A stretch of 64,000 nucleotides of DNA from Acestrorhynchus altus (GCA_034509495.1 CM067523.1:22402862-22466861), one strand, 5' to 3'. Positions 41,101 through 49,875 are shown, counted from the stretch's first letter. The notes: a model not told the origin generated them from the sequence alone. Translations and numbers: made by a program.

Positions 41101-44100
41101 TCCTGACATTCCTGAAGGCGACTGCTTGTCCCGGTTAAAGTGGCCCAGTTTGAAACACATCACTCACATCTCCAGAACAGTCTTGAGCTGCTCCAGTTTC
41201 GACTTCTTCTCTTCGATCTCACAGTCGTTGTGCTGCCCCAGATCTGCCAACAGCTGCCTGGTAATGTCCAGCACTTCCTAAAAGGTGGAACAGCAAAACA
41301 CATCTGGAGCATCTGATAAAGTGGTAAAGTGCAGCAGGATTCATCTGCTAGACATGAAACCAAGAACCGAAACAAACAGCAGGCAAGAAAAAAGAGAGTC
41401 ATCTGGCTTCAGGTGCCAAACTGTATCTGGCTGCGTTCCCAGGAGAAATGCAAAATGTCCTGATCTGGAAGCCAAAGAGATCAACAGCACAAACGTGTAA
41501 TGAATATAAAATATGACAGTTTACCTTTTCGAGTGAAACTGTGACCACAAAGGAGGTTATCCCTCATTTTCTGAGATGCGTTACTGTGACTGTACATGTT
41601 TGTGCTGCCATGACCTACGTTTCCTGACTTCTGTCCATTCAGGTTTGAAAATGCAAGGCCTGAGACTAGACTGCATGGCACAGCCTCCCTATCGCAGATC
41701 GCAATACTGGCAGAGAGCATCCTCTCATCATTACTGCTGAAAGAGTGAAGCTCAGGGAGGTCAGGTAACCTAGGTGTTTTAAAAAAGGTGTCCAAGTGTG
41801 TGAATCAGAACCCGTCTACCAAGAACTCCACTGACTGACCTTTTGACCTTTGGTCCAATTTCTGACATGAGAGCAGAGCGCTGAACTCTGCTTCGTCCCC
41901 TCTAATATAGTCATAATAGGACAATCAATTCATCAGTCCTTGTTTTTTTACCTGCAGTTGTTTAGGTTTCTTAAGCTTCAGCTTGCCAGTCTTGTAACCA
42001 CCGTATTTTTCAAACAGCTCAAAAAACCTGAAACAGACAAACACAGTTTACTTCTCAAGATAATTCAAAGCTGAAGATTCATATCTCACAGTCGCACGAG
42101 AATCGTATGTCCATTTTCACTCTTTTGACATGATTTAAATCCAGCAGTTGCTCTTTACACTGTGTCCAAATTTCACGACCCACAGAAATGCTCCGAAATG
42201 GAATAGAAATCGGGGATAGAATTAGTTGATGGCCTTTCTCTCTCAGTTTGGACCTTCACATTCAGTTCCAGAGTGTAGGTTTGGTCCCTCGGTATTAGCT
42301 CAGAAGGGTCTAAGGGGGTGTGGTGAGAGACTTCTACCAGGAGTCACACGAGCTCACATGGGATTCCTGACTTCCATCTTCATCTTCTGCTTTGGTGTGC
42401 GGTCTCCATGACGAATGACTGCAATCACGCAGCGCAGCTCCATCCTGCAGAAGACACCAGCCGTTCAGTCATCACTGCAGTCCCGTCGGTATGTTCAGTA
42501 AAACATGTCGTGTGTAGATGGAACCGGTGTACTCACATGGTGCCGGATGTGGTGGGGACTATGGGTATATCCTCGGCCTCAGTGGGGATGGACCAGGGGA
42601 TCTGAAACTGGGGAGCCAGCTCCCTCATCACAATGTTCCTTCACACACAGAGCAGAACATCACGATCCTCGTACTAACGCACAGTAACATCCCGTCACTA
42701 CACCGGCAGTCGAACGCAGCTGTTTACATTCAAGCTTCTAAATCAGCGCAGGCTCCGCCCACTTACTGGAAGCATTTACTGGTACTAGATTTCTCCTCGA
42801 CTCCCCCACACAAGCATCGTTGTGTCTGATCCCCTCGTACCAGCAACACACCACCGCCGGGTCATAATGTTACGGCTGATGGGTGTATGTGTAGTATATG
42901 TACGGTGTAATACCAACTTGGCTCACCCTAGTATCTTGGCACAGTCGTCGTAATATTTCATAGAGTTCTTCACAAAGCTAAAGCCATTGACGTCACAGAC
43001 GTAGGAGTGTCCATTTGCCCGGAGAAGGTCAAACCCACAGACCGTTTGCTGCAGCAGAAGAAACAGAACAGATGGACTGGCGCAAAGTCCTGCAACTACC
43101 ACACAGATGCTTCACCAACGAGTACAGTTACCAACCTTGAAAGCCAGGCACACTTTGCGAGCGACCAGTTTCTCCATGGCGGTAAGCATGACGGGATATC
43201 GGATTTCTTTTCCTTCGCTGTCTCGCTCAACCTTCCCGTCCAGAGCAGGAGACTTCCGTGCCTCAGCGTGGGCATAATCAGGCCCCACTGTGTAAACCTA
43301 AGAAACACAAACACACACCCCGAACCCAAAGGCTGCAACTAAACGCTTATCAAACTTTCCACAAAGAGCTTAATGTGTGAGGCACAATGGCCTGAACACC
43401 TCCTGATGTGCTGCCTCGCAGCTGAGCCGGCGTTTTAATCTTTAGAACTAATATCTGTTTGGAACCTGGACGTCTACACCAAACACATACTTCAGATGTA
43501 GATAAGCTGCTCTCACCAGGCCAAACACATGACCATGCTCTCCTACCTGCTCAGCTGCAGAGTCTGCAAAACAGTACCTTCACGTCCGTGCCATCTGTAG
43601 GCATGAATTCTTCATATATGTAGGAGCCCGTCTTTCTCACGCAGCTCTCTGGAGAATAAACGCTGCTCCTGCTTCCAATCTGCAAGTGGAAAACAAGGCT
43701 GTGAATGTTCTGAGTTACAGTGGGATCCATACGTTTGGGCTCCCCTGGTCTAGTGAGTAAGTAAGCTGAAGATGAAAGGATCTCCAAAAGGCGTGAAGAT
43801 AAAGCAACACCAGTGTTTTATTTTGGTTTTGTAGAACTTTAGAGTGAAAAAAGAAAGGAGTATGGGAAGCCCAGGACATTTGAGCTCAGATAAGTTTAAC
43901 CGAGGTCTCAGACCTTGATTAGTCTGTTAGGGTTCGTTCACAGTCATCGTTAGGACAGATCAGGAGAAATTTCAAAGCTTTATAAAAACCCAGACTCCTC
44001 TAACCTCGTCCCAAAAAACAGCAGCCATGGAGAGCAAAGACATGTTTGGAGAAACAAGGGCAGAATTTGATGATGAGAACACCTCTCCAACTGTTCAGCA

Positions 44101-47100
44101 TGGGGTGGATCAATCATGCTTTGGGGTTGTGTTGCAGCCAGTGGCACAGGGAACATTTCACAGATAGAGGGACGAACGGATTCAATGAAATTCCAGGAAG
44201 CAAACCAAACAGCATCTTTACAAAAAAAAAAAAGCTGAAGATGAAAAGAGGATGGATCGACTATTGACTGCAAAAACGTACTGAAGGGGGCGCTATCAGG
44301 TAGTAACCGTGCAGGGGAGCCACAGGTTTGTTATTATGCAAATGTAAAAAATAAATAGAAATAAATAAATAAATAAATACAAAGGGAACGTGTATCTTTA
44401 ACTTCATGCCTTTTGGAGATCATTTCATCTTCAGCTTGACTGTCCCAGAGCAGGGGTGCCCAAACTTTTGCATGCCAGCGTTAGTGCACGTCTCCAGTGG
44501 GGGGTTGGAGACGTTCGCCTCTGATAACGTTGTTGTGAGCGTGAGGACATCAGACAGGGTTTAAAACAGGGCTGCACTAATATGGAACTCAGATGTTGTG
44601 AGCTGGTCGTATGTGTGCGTATATCGTCTATCATACGGCGGTTCTGAGGTTCTGAGCACGGCTCGGGCAGGTCGAAACCTGAGAACTTCGTGACTCATCG
44701 CTAATTCCACACTGCTGTGTCACCCTTCAGTTCTATTGTGGGAAAACCCTTTTCCAACACCTCTTATTCTTCACTCCACGATGTGTAATAACAGGTGCTG
44801 CTGGAGAAATAAGTGTCTAGTGGCTGAGCTCTGATGGTGGAACCAAATGTCAGTATGTACTTGTGGGTTTTATGGCATCCCACAAAGCGAAGGGTCTGCT
44901 CTATTTCGGGACGAGCTCCTCTGCTTTGCCAGTAATGACACGGGCCTATTAGAACATGATGGACACAAGGGACGTGTGGGGGAAGGAGGCTCGGCTCACC
45001 GAGGGAAGAGAAACAAACCTTCCTGAAGAGCCGCTGGCTGCCTCCACCAGCTGAGGTCGGGTAGTATATGTAGACGTTGTGATCTTCTGCAGATACAGGC
45101 TTTTCCACAAAGGGTTTGGGAAAGATCTCACCGTTCACCTCCACATGGTCTTCCCCTTCCACCAAGTTACACTCTGGAAGATAAGAAGGTCAGTACAGGG
45201 TGATGACACACCTCCATGTGGTGGACTGGTTCAAACAGGGCTGAAAGGGTGGTGGGTCATTCTCAGCACTGCAGTCACGCTGACGTGGTGGTGGTGTGTT
45301 AGTGTGTGTCACGCTGGTGCGAGTGGATCAGACGCAGCAGACTGAGACCGACAGCGTCCTGTGTCCACCACCATGTCAGTGTGACTGCAGTGCTGAGAAT
45401 GAGCCACCACCCACATCATAGCTGCTCTGTGGTGGTCCTGTGGGGTCCTGATCATTGAAGATCAGGGTGAAGTCACAGCACTCACAGCAAAGTTTCTAAA
45501 AGCTCTCATCACCTGGAAAACACCACACGAGTCCGGGACGTCTGGAGTTAATGGACGCTTAATGGAACCTCAAAGCATGATCTCCTAACTGCTCTACATT
45601 CGTGTCTATTTATACACACGGGCTGAAATAAAGCAGAGCCAAAACAAAGAGCAGGATGTTCTGCTGCTCTGCCGGCCTTTTGTTCAGCCTCAATTCATTC
45701 ATGACAAGTGAATAAAAGCCGTGACATGCCTCGTCCGCTCGCACAGATTCTAAGACATGTCCGGGATTGTGGCATGGACGTACCGTCGGGTTTGTCCGGG
45801 TCCCGGTTCAGCACGGCATAGCGTGGCAGGTCAATTCCCTCCTCCTGCAGAATGCGATACACCTCCCTCCTGCAGGGTCATCAGAATAACATTAGATTTA
45901 AAGTGAAAATCAGTGGACAGCAGGTAGCTTTAGAGGACACTCGTACCTGTCCTGAATGTAGTACTGCATGTTCAGGTCATTGATGAGCAGGGGGCTGCGG
46001 AGCTTGGCGTAACTCACTGCCTTGTCCAGCGGAAAACCTGTCAATAAACACAGAACTGCCATGTAAAGAAAATGGAAAGACGAAAACAGCTGAGTGGACA
46101 AACACACCAGGAATTAGAGAAGTTGGGGGACATCAGCAGATACTGAAACGTTACTTTAACGGTTTCAAACTGCTGTGTGTGCAGTCAACACGTTCCTGCC
46201 CTGAAACGGAATCAAAACAAGCATACAGTCATGAGAAAAACTCGTCCTCCATGAAGACCTTTGTCCTTTTTGATAAATATACACTGTGATGGAGCTGATG
46301 TAACTAGAACTGTATTTATCATAAAAGCAATATTCTGACAGGACGTTGGAGGACACTGTCTTATTTAAACCTCAGACATTAGTCTGGTTTGCTCTTGATT
46401 GTTGAAGTGAGTGGGATCACCATGACCAGATCCAAAGAGCTCTCTGAGGTCTTCAGAAAGAAGGTTGGAGATGCAGATGAGTCTGAGAAGGGATTTAAAA
46501 AGATCTCAGAACAATTAGAAACCAGAGGTTCCACTGTCCAGAACCTCATTTACAAGAACATTTAGAACATCTGCCCACATGACCAGGTCAGACCATCCTA
46601 CAAGTTCAGCCCCAGAGCAGAACCACAAGATGAGTAAAGAAGATCCAACACTCTTAAAAGGTTCATCACAGTTCCACTGGGTTCCTGTAGCTGAACATCA
46701 GGTTCAGAACACTGACGCTGGCTTACAAAGCCTGAACTGGACCAGCTCCTCCGTACATGATGGAATCGATCTGTACCATTAGCCCTTCAAGCATCAAGTA
46801 CAGCTCGGCCCGACCCACTGTCCCTCCGTCCAACCATACAGACTCTTTTCTGTCCTGGACCAAAGTGGGGGAATGAACTTCCCCTCTGGTGTCCGAACAG
46901 CTGACTGAAGATCATCTCTTTCAGAGCTTTTAACTCATTAAAGGATCATAATGATACTGAAGCTGGTTGAACCTGACATTAGTGTTTGGCAGCATCTGAG
47001 CTTGAGGAACCTCTGGATTTGAGTCTCTAACGACTAACTAAGGACATTTACTGAGTGACCAGCAAAGCACTTCTGTAAATGGCTCTGGATCAGATCATCT

Positions 47101-48249
47101 GCAAACTGCCTTAGATATTCAACAAGGACGGGGTCCTGCAGAGTGTTCTAAGAACTACTGTCCTTTATCCTTTAATGACTTGTTATGATGTTTGTCTCAA
47201 CGTGAGCTTCCACTAATTACCAGTCAGTCCGGCAAACAAATCCCCACCTTCTGCGTCTACAAAGAAGGTTTAAGAAGGCAAACACTCACCTTTGGAGTGA
47301 AAGGAGATGAGGCAGTCACAGAGGGGCCATTTCTCCACCGCCTCATTCAGTATGACGTCCTCAGGGAAGATGACCACGGTGATGTACTCAAACTTGCAGA
47401 GCCGCTCCAGGATCTGAGTCATGGGTTTGGACTTGGACTTCTTCATCATACAGCAGATCCCCACCACAATCTGACGTTCAGGAGGCTGGAGAACGACAAC
47501 AGAGAGGAGGGCGGAGCGCACAAACATTGCCATTACTACGACTGACCAAAATGGTCATTAACAAGTCTCCAACATCCTTATACTTAAGAAGCTGAGGCAA
47601 GAAAGAGGTCAGCATAAACCGGCAGGATGTGGGGAGGATGTTATCTGCAAGGTTCAGGTACTGAAGCAAGACGTTCCCACTCCTCCATGGAGAATTGTTT
47701 CAGCATCGACAGGACGCTGTCGGCTGGACATTTCTGGTTGGTGGACTGTTCTCGGTCCAGCAGTGACACTGAGGGGTTTAAACACTCCAGCAGCACTGCT
47801 GTGTCTGATCCACTCGTACCAGCAACACACACTAACACACCACCACCATGTCAGTGTGACTGCAGTGCTGAGAATGACCCACCACCCACATCATATCTGC
47901 TCTGTGGTGGTCCTGTGGGGTCCTGATCATTGAAGATCAGGGTGAAAGGAGGAGAATAAAGTCTGAAGAGAAACAGATGAACTACAGTCTGAATTATAGA
48001 ACCACAAAGAGCTCCTGTGTGATTTCATAATGTCCAAAACTAAGATATCTGCCCATCATATCTGGTTCTTTCTGTTACAGAAAGTTGTCGTGTCCTTACC
48101 GAGTCTGCCTCCTGGACGTCCTCGTACAGCTCCATGTCTGTCCTCATGCTGCCGTAGCCGCCCAAGCCCTCGCTCTCATCCTCCTCGCAGCCCACGAAGA
48201 ATCTGGGAGCGCCGCGCTGGCTCTCACCGGGGCTGCTGGGCTCTGACAT
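16686..48249 (-). CDS. PPIP5K1: Diphosphoinositol pentakisphosphate kinase 1 (29 coding exons)
   Basis: Cytosolic bifunctional enzyme that phosphorylates InsP6 to 1-InsP7 and 5-InsP7 to InsP8, and removes these groups with a histidine-phosphatase domain. Exons in transcript order: 48249-48100, 47485-47290, 46037-45947, 45869-45784, 45173-45019, 43679-43578, 43297-43136, 43048-42927, 42638-42537, 42444-42358, 42027-41952, 41277-41168, 40201-40116, 39617-39492, 39241-39120, 38980-38798, 37609-37468, 36620-36397, 35982-35855, 35738-35624, 35532-35425, 34793-34680, 33210-33160, 32935-32845, 30356-30246, 25992-25951, 18086-17949, 17545-17432, 17269-16686. All have GT-AG borders and the phases agree: 3918 nt, 1305 residues. 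ATP-grasp blocks ([27 protein letters not shown]) and RHGDRTP at about residues 400-406 are intact. The tail contains [15 protein letters not shown] and [18 protein letters not shown], typical of PPIP5Ks. PPIP5K1 is chosen over PPIP5K2 by its place beside MAP1A; the tail has features of both. Confidence 0.95.
18648..18717. repeat. (CA)n microsatellite, intron 26 of PPIP5K1
   Basis: About 70 bp of uninterrupted CA repeats. Confidence 0.95.
18870..19680 (-). mobile_element. Tc1-like transposon remnant
   Basis: Read on the minus strand, a Met with a Tc1-like N-terminal helix-turn-helix coding stretch starts near 19640. The later segment [12 protein letters not shown] at about 19090 is the Tc1 catalytic-domain signature. 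Frames are broken. The same family appears on the plus strand at 46420-46640, and a short piece lies at 47665-47700. Confidence 0.75.
20020..20575. mobile_element. Fold-back MITE family A, near-complete palindrome
   Basis: Left arm: GACCACCTCCTTATTTCTCC, then GATCACACAGGAGCTCTTTG. The right arm is its inverse and ends GGAGAAATAAGGAGGTGGTC. The centre, around 20310-20350, holds facing copies of GAGTGTTTAAACACT. The whole element could form a long hairpin. It is the best-preserved copy in the window. Confidence 0.85.
21854..22136. mobile_element. hAT-like MITE beside a candidate exon
   Basis: Ends are GTAGGGCTGCACAATT on the left and TTGTGCAGCCCTAC on the right, inverted copies. The interior is AT-rich. 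Its right end lies about 30 bp from the donor of the candidate exon at 22169-22348, and it supplies a minus-strand AATAAA at about 22117-22122. Confidence 0.7.
22169..22348 (-). CDS. Candidate unannotated exon in PPIP5K1 intron 26
   Basis: 180 nt open on the PPIP5K1 strand. The acceptor is TTCTTTCTCAG (22349 on) and a possible donor GTCAGC is at 22163-22168. As a cassette it is phase 1 at both ends, exactly matching exons 26 and 27, so it would add 60 residues without a frameshift. The product looks globular ([18 protein letters not shown], then [20 protein letters not shown]), unlike the Ser/Pro tail around it. Without the donor the frame runs to a TAG at 22131 as a terminal exon. I do not recognise the protein family. 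Confidence 0.45.
22780..23125. repeat. Minisatellite, about 51-bp unit, 6-7 copies
   Basis: Repeating blocks contain CCAGTATACACTACTAGATT and CTCTCAGAGTCGGTCAGAC. Copies differ by a few bases and by GGT/GGGT length. Confidence 0.9.
23130..23465. repeat. SINE-like dispersed repeat
   Basis: Contains the pattern of a header, GAGCTGGGGACCCGGTGATT, and CTCCTCACATC blocks, similar in style to the repeat at 60856-61128. No intact Pol III boxes could be assigned with confidence. Confidence 0.35.
24200..24490. repeat. SINE-like repeat
   Basis: Contains GGTTGCGAGTTTAAGTCGCG, a B-box-like stretch, and a block shared in inverse orientation with 13480-13590. Confidence 0.4.
24925..25465. mobile_element. 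Fold-back MITE family A copy
   Basis: Both arms are present: GACCACCACAGAGCAGG going in, and CTGTGGTGGTCGTGTGGGGT coming out. The arms carry GAGTGGATCAGACACAGCAG and its inverse. Confidence 0.8.
25951..25992 (-). CDS. PPIP5K1: PPIP5K1 exon 26 (42-nt microexon)
   Basis: Acceptor GCCGGCAG and donor GTACGTC, phase 1 at both ends. With the flanking bases it encodes [15 protein letters not shown], nearly identical to the block I recall from the PPIP5K2 tail (a polybasic and phosphosite region). It is likely an alternatively spliced microexon. Confidence 0.85.
26638..26838 (-). CDS. Candidate exon in PPIP5K1 intron 25 (201 nt)
   Basis: Open in one frame for 67 codons, with acceptor GGAGGCCAG and a good donor GTAAGAAG at 26631-26637. 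It is phase 0 at both ends. It encodes [20 protein letters not shown] and [19 protein letters not shown] second frame is also open, which weakens the case. The polypyrimidine tract is poor. The family is not recognised. Confidence 0.3.
26974..27001. repeat. (CA)n microsatellite
   Basis: About 14 CA units following a short C run. Confidence 0.9.
27215..27412. mobile_element. Small MITE, GGTGGGCATTTCAGGTCCAG ends
   Basis: The left end GGAGGTGGGCATTTCAGGTC and the right end CTGGACCTGAAATACCCACC are inverted repeats about 200 bp apart. It is the most complete of three related copies (9268, 22710, here). Confidence 0.8.
27413..27820. mobile_element. Non-autonomous DNA transposon, TGGACAAAAGT..GACACCT ends
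   Basis: Starts ATGGACAAAAGTATAGGGAC and ends GTCCACAAACTTTTGGACAT, imperfect inverted repeats at a TA-rich border. It directly abuts the preceding MITE. A partial relative lies at 54112-54352. Confidence 0.75.
28048..28133 (-). CDS. Candidate exon in PPIP5K1 intron 25 (86 nt)
   Basis: Acceptor CATGTTCTGCAG and donor GTGAGC. It enters in phase 1, matching the end of exon 25, and leaves in phase 0. It encodes [20 protein letters not shown] and so on. The ORF stays open beyond the donor to a TAG at 27943, so it could also be a longer terminal exon. The family is not recognised. Confidence 0.3.
28353..28580. mobile_element. Fold-back MITE family A, half copy
   Basis: One arm only, ending in GCTGGAGTGTTTAAACCCCT and GACCGAGAACAGTCCACC. 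Confidence 0.75.
28888..30060 (+). mobile_element. Tc1-like transposon, intact ends, broken transposase
   Basis: The left end CAGGCCCATAATTATTTGGAC with GGGCTCTGCTTGCC inside matches the inverse of the right end (GGCAAGCAGAGCTC, then TATATTTATGGACTCC). Between them, plus-strand remnants of a Tc1-like transposase include [14 protein letters not shown] and QMDNDPKH. Frameshifts and stops break the gene, so it is non-autonomous. It lies in PPIP5K1 intron 25. Confidence 0.85.
30246..30356 (-). CDS. PPIP5K1: PPIP5K1 exon 25 (serine-rich tail)
   Basis: Encodes [18 protein letters not shown] and DYARTHRKK, a block I recognise from the PPIP5K2 tail. It is phase 1 at both ends, with acceptor TGTGCAG and donor GTACGTG. 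Its presence together with exon 26 (25951-25992, [15 protein letters not shown]) shows this fish PPIP5K1 keeps tail exons that the human PPIP5K1 product I remember lacks, so they may be alternatively spliced. Confidence 0.85.
30430..30695. repeat. Hexanucleotide array (TCAGAY)n next to exon 25
   Basis: About 265 bp of TCAGAT, TCAGAC and TTAGAT units. It starts about 75 bp upstream of the exon 25 acceptor in the sense direction. The open LNLNLS frame is an artefact of the repeat. Confidence 0.95.
31688..31775 (+). repeat. G-rich low-complexity tract
   Basis: Repeated GGGGTGTGGGGTGTGGGG-type runs on the plus strand with clear G-quadruplex potential. It lies within PPIP5K1 intron 24. Confidence 0.85.
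31893..31992. repeat. Tandem repeat, about 30-bp unit
   Basis: Three to four copies of a unit containing TTCTGTGGATGTTTGGAATT. Confidence 0.85.
32048..32330 (+). repeat. SINE-like repeat containing a (CA)n tract
   Basis: Blocks GGGGAAATTGTCCTCTGCAT and AAGGGCCTTGCTCAAGGCTG are typical of a widespread teleost SINE-type repeat. A CA microsatellite at 32112-32147 sits inside it. A weaker relative is at 58966-59150. Confidence 0.65.
33160..33210 (-). CDS. PPIP5K1: PPIP5K1 exon 23 (51 nt)
   Basis: Acceptor ACGGTCAG and donor GTATGC, phase 0 at both ends. It encodes [18 protein letters not shown] stronger-looking AG at 33292-33293 would lengthen the exon to 132 nt but brings two in-frame TGA codons, so the internal acceptor is chosen. 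Confidence 0.75.
33380..33407. repeat. (CA)n microsatellite
   Basis: About 14 CA units in PPIP5K1 intron 22. Confidence 0.9.
33585..33880 (-). mobile_element. Tc1-like transposase N-terminal fragment
   Basis: The minus-strand ORF begins [20 protein letters not shown] and continues with a helix-turn-helix segment ([16 protein letters not shown]), as in Tc1-family transposases. It then degenerates. Lies in PPIP5K1 intron 22. Confidence 0.75.
34680..42444 (-). CDS. PPIP5K1: PPIP5K1 exons 10-22: histidine acid phosphatase-like domain
   Basis: These exons encode about residues 389-929. Exon 10 carries [15 protein letters not shown], with the catalytic Arg and His of the histidine phosphatase family. 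Exon 15 carries [19 protein letters not shown], the distal motif of this subfamily (RHD). Exons 18-22 carry [39 protein letters not shown] and [17 protein letters not shown], which are strongly conserved in vertebrate PPIP5Ks. The catalytic residues I can recognise are present, so the domain should be functional. Confidence 0.93.
34925..35245. mobile_element. Fold-back MITE family A copy
   Basis: Contains GAGTGGATGAGACACAGCAG, then TCAGTGTGACTGCAGTGCTG and GAAGATCAGGGTGAAAGGAG. Lies in PPIP5K1 intron 21. Confidence 0.75.
36083..36145. mobile_element. Fold-back MITE family A, fragment
   Basis: A short piece with CAGGACCCCACAGGACCACC and GGGTGGTGGGTCATTCT. Confidence 0.6.
36755..37260. mobile_element. 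Fold-back MITE family A, two-armed copy
   Basis: Both arms are present with inverted GCAGTGCTGCTGGAGTGTTT blocks around 36910 and 37140. Lies in PPIP5K1 intron 17. Confidence 0.8.
37693..38085. mobile_element. MITE with AAGTTTGGGCACCCCTGGTC ends
   Basis: The left end AAAGTTTGGGCACCCCTGGT and the right end ACCAGGGGGTGCATAAACTT are inverted repeats. A longer relative is at 43723-44485. Lies in PPIP5K1 intron 16. Confidence 0.8.
38478..38692. mobile_element. Fold-back MITE family A, half copy
   Basis: Contains GCAGCGTCCTGTGG units and GACTTTACATCTACAAGGTG. Lies in PPIP5K1 intron 16, just beyond exon 16. Confidence 0.75.
39757..40030. mobile_element. Fold-back MITE family A, with terminal end
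   Basis: Begins with CACTGATCAGCTGATCAGCT and CAACATTATGACCACCTCC, the apparent outer end of the element. Lies in PPIP5K1 intron 13. Confidence 0.75.
40631..40790. repeat. Dispersed repeat, inverted partner of 48655-48800
   Basis: About 140 bp (GCTGGAGCGTTTTCTGATAC, then CCACAAGGGGGCGCCACTCA) matches 48655-48800 in the opposite orientation with few differences. It is an unclassified mobile element, non-coding. Confidence 0.8.
42537..47485 (-). CDS. PPIP5K1: PPIP5K1 exons 2-9: N-terminal ATP-grasp kinase domain
   Basis: These eight exons encode about residues 51-389. Landmarks are [17 protein letters not shown] (exon 2), [13 protein letters not shown] and [13 protein letters not shown] (exon 3), [20 protein letters not shown] (exon 5, substrate and nucleotide region), [13 protein letters not shown] (exon 6), and [11 protein letters not shown] (exon 8, carrying the acidic and Asn metal-ligand positions of ATP-grasp enzymes). 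All introns are GT-AG. Several introns hold repeats: Tc1 and LINE debris at 46220-47115, a MITE at 43723-44485, and fold-back copies. Confidence 0.93.
42830..42895. mobile_element. Fold-back MITE family A, terminal fragment
   Basis: TCATAATGTTACGGCTGAT terminal sequence plus CTCGTACCAGCAACACACC. Confidence 0.5.
43723..44485. mobile_element. Deleted Tc1-like element with GTTTGGGC..CCCCTGGTC ends
   Basis: Left end ATACGTTTGGGCTCCCCTGG, right end GGGGTGCCCAAACTTTTGCA. Between them, around 44030-44170, a scrambled transposase-like segment corresponds to the Tc1 [11 protein letters not shown] region. The autonomous parent is probably the source of the MITE at 37693. Confidence 0.7.
45188..45475. 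mobile_element. Fold-back MITE family A copy
   Basis: GTGGTGGGTCATTCTCAGCA, with its inverse later, ending GAAGATCAGGGTGAAG. Lies in PPIP5K1 intron 4. Confidence 0.75.
46220..46640 (+). mobile_element. Tc1-like transposase N-terminal remnant
   Basis: From ATG at 46422, [20 protein letters not shown] leads into a helix-turn-helix-like region, then a stop. It is the same family as 18870-19680. Lies in PPIP5K1 intron 2. Confidence 0.75.
46650..47120 (+). mobile_element. L2/CR1-type LINE 3' fragment
   Basis: The translation [12 protein letters not shown] matches the L(H)WLPVAxRIxxK motif at the end of L2-clade reverse transcriptases. The 3' tail ACTTCTGTAAATGGCTCTGG resembles the widespread teleost L2/SINE tail. 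It is dead and 5'-truncated, inserted beside the Tc1 remnant. Confidence 0.75.
47695..48025. mobile_element. Fold-back MITE family A copy, intron 1 of PPIP5K1
   Basis: GCAGCACTGCTGTGTCTGAT, GTCAGTGTGACTGCAGTGCT and GATCAGGGTGAAAGGAGG blocks. It ends about 75 bp below the exon 1 donor. Confidence 0.8.
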
Positions 48250-48290
48250 CACAGTCCACAGCGGCAACCCTCAGCGTCCCGCCGCGCCAT
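48249..48290 (-). promoter_or_regulatory. PPIP5K1: Upstream ORF (13 codons) overlapping the PPIP5K1 start
   Basis: ATG at 48288-48290 opens MARRDAEGCRCGL and stops at TGA (48249-48251). This TGA overlaps the main ATG (48247-48249) as TGATG. That layout suits termination-reinitiation or repression of the main ORF. The uORF frame is also open further upstream to an in-frame ATG near 48518, if that sequence is in the mRNA. Confidence 0.6.
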
Positions 48291-48654
48291 TGCACGCCAA
48301 CACTCAGCGTGGGCCACCGCCAAGGGTGGGGAGGGGGCACCGGGCCCGGGAACAGCTTTCCTCAACCTGGACGAACAGCTAGAAGGGCAGCGGGAGGGAT
48401 CAGAGAGGGTCCAGAGGGAGCTGAGAGAGCGTGGACGCAGAAGTTGAGCAGAGTGATCTGGATGAGTGGTTAGATGTCCTGGGACCGGGTCCGGGGACAT
48501 TCCAGAGCTCTGATCCACAGGAGCAGCTTCATTTCATGGAGCAACAACTTTGACCTGCACACAACACGTAAGCTCAGAAGATCAGCAGAAGATACAGTGA
48601 TATAATGGTGCATAATTAAGACGTTAATAAATCAAATAAAAGCAGTGTTTTTAA

Positions 48655-48800
48655 TCAGTGTCCTGAGTGGCGCCCCCTTGTGGAAGTTCTGCTCTGTAGT
48701 GTGTATTTAAAGGTAAAGCTGATAAAGGAAACTGTAGGTGGGCTGTTTCCATCAACTAACAGCACCGTATCAGAGAACGCTCCAGCAGAAGTGCAGGTAT
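48655..48800. repeat. Dispersed repeat, inverted partner of 40631-40790
   Basis: GAGTGGCGCCCCCTTGTGGA, then AAACTGTAGGTGGGCTGTTT; matches the earlier copy in inverse orientation. It is followed by a small family A fragment at about 48800-48870. Confidence 0.8.
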
Positions 48801-49616
48801 CACGGTCCTGACCCTGTGCTCCTGTATGGTCAGAGGAGCTGATGAATGGACAGTGAGAGTAGAAACAAGGGTGTGGTCAATTCTGTTCTGCACTAATTCC
48901 AAACGACCAGGTAATAAACCATGATCTCCTGCAGGATCAAACCTGTAAAGATCTACAAATGATATATGGAGCCGCTTTGTCCTACACAGCACACGGAGCA
49001 CGTCTGACCCAGCTCCGAGCCTGCTCGTGAGGCGGTCCGTCTGGAAAGGAGAGAATTTCGAGCAGGTGTTAATCGATGATCGTGCTTACATTCAGACCAC
49101 AGCTTCTGTCCTGACCTCAGCTGATTCAACAGACTGCAAAAGCAAACACCGCTCCTAAACACAGGGTCCCGCCTAATCTGCACCGCAGCAACAGCAACTT
49201 TCCCCGAAGCTCACCATCAGTCCTGAGGTGATGACATGCCTCAGATCAGCTCTGAGAAACAAATGTTTTAATTATAAGATACTAAACGCTGAGAAGAACC
49301 CACAGATAATTTGAGGGAAAACATCTGCTGCAGCAGGAAACCTCACATTCTTTTACACAGATGTTTGGAGTTGGAGCTTCTACTGACTCAAACCCATCCT
49401 ATCAGCTCCTCTGATCACACAGGAGCACTCTCGGTCCATGCTGCCCAACCCTAATGATGTTACATGACATACACAAAAAATACGCTACAATAAATCTAAG
49501 TCAGATGTTTTAGATGTTGGCACGCAGACTTTATTTTGAGTAAAGCTGGTTCCACACATAACAGGATTAACCTCACCTGCACAGAGTATTACAACAAGTA
49601 CTGGAAATCCTTCTTT

Positions 49617-49803
49617 ATCCGAGAGAGAGAGAGAGAGAGAGAGAACTGAGAGAGAGAGAGAGAACTGAGAGAGAGAGAACTGAGAGAGAGAGAACTGAGA
49701 GAGAGAGAGAGAACTGAGAGAGAGAGAGAGAGAGAACTGAGAGAGAGAGAGAGAGAGAGAGAACTGAGAGAGAGAGAGAACTGAGAGAGAGAGAGAGAGA
49801 ACT

Positions 49804-49875
<72 letters not shown>

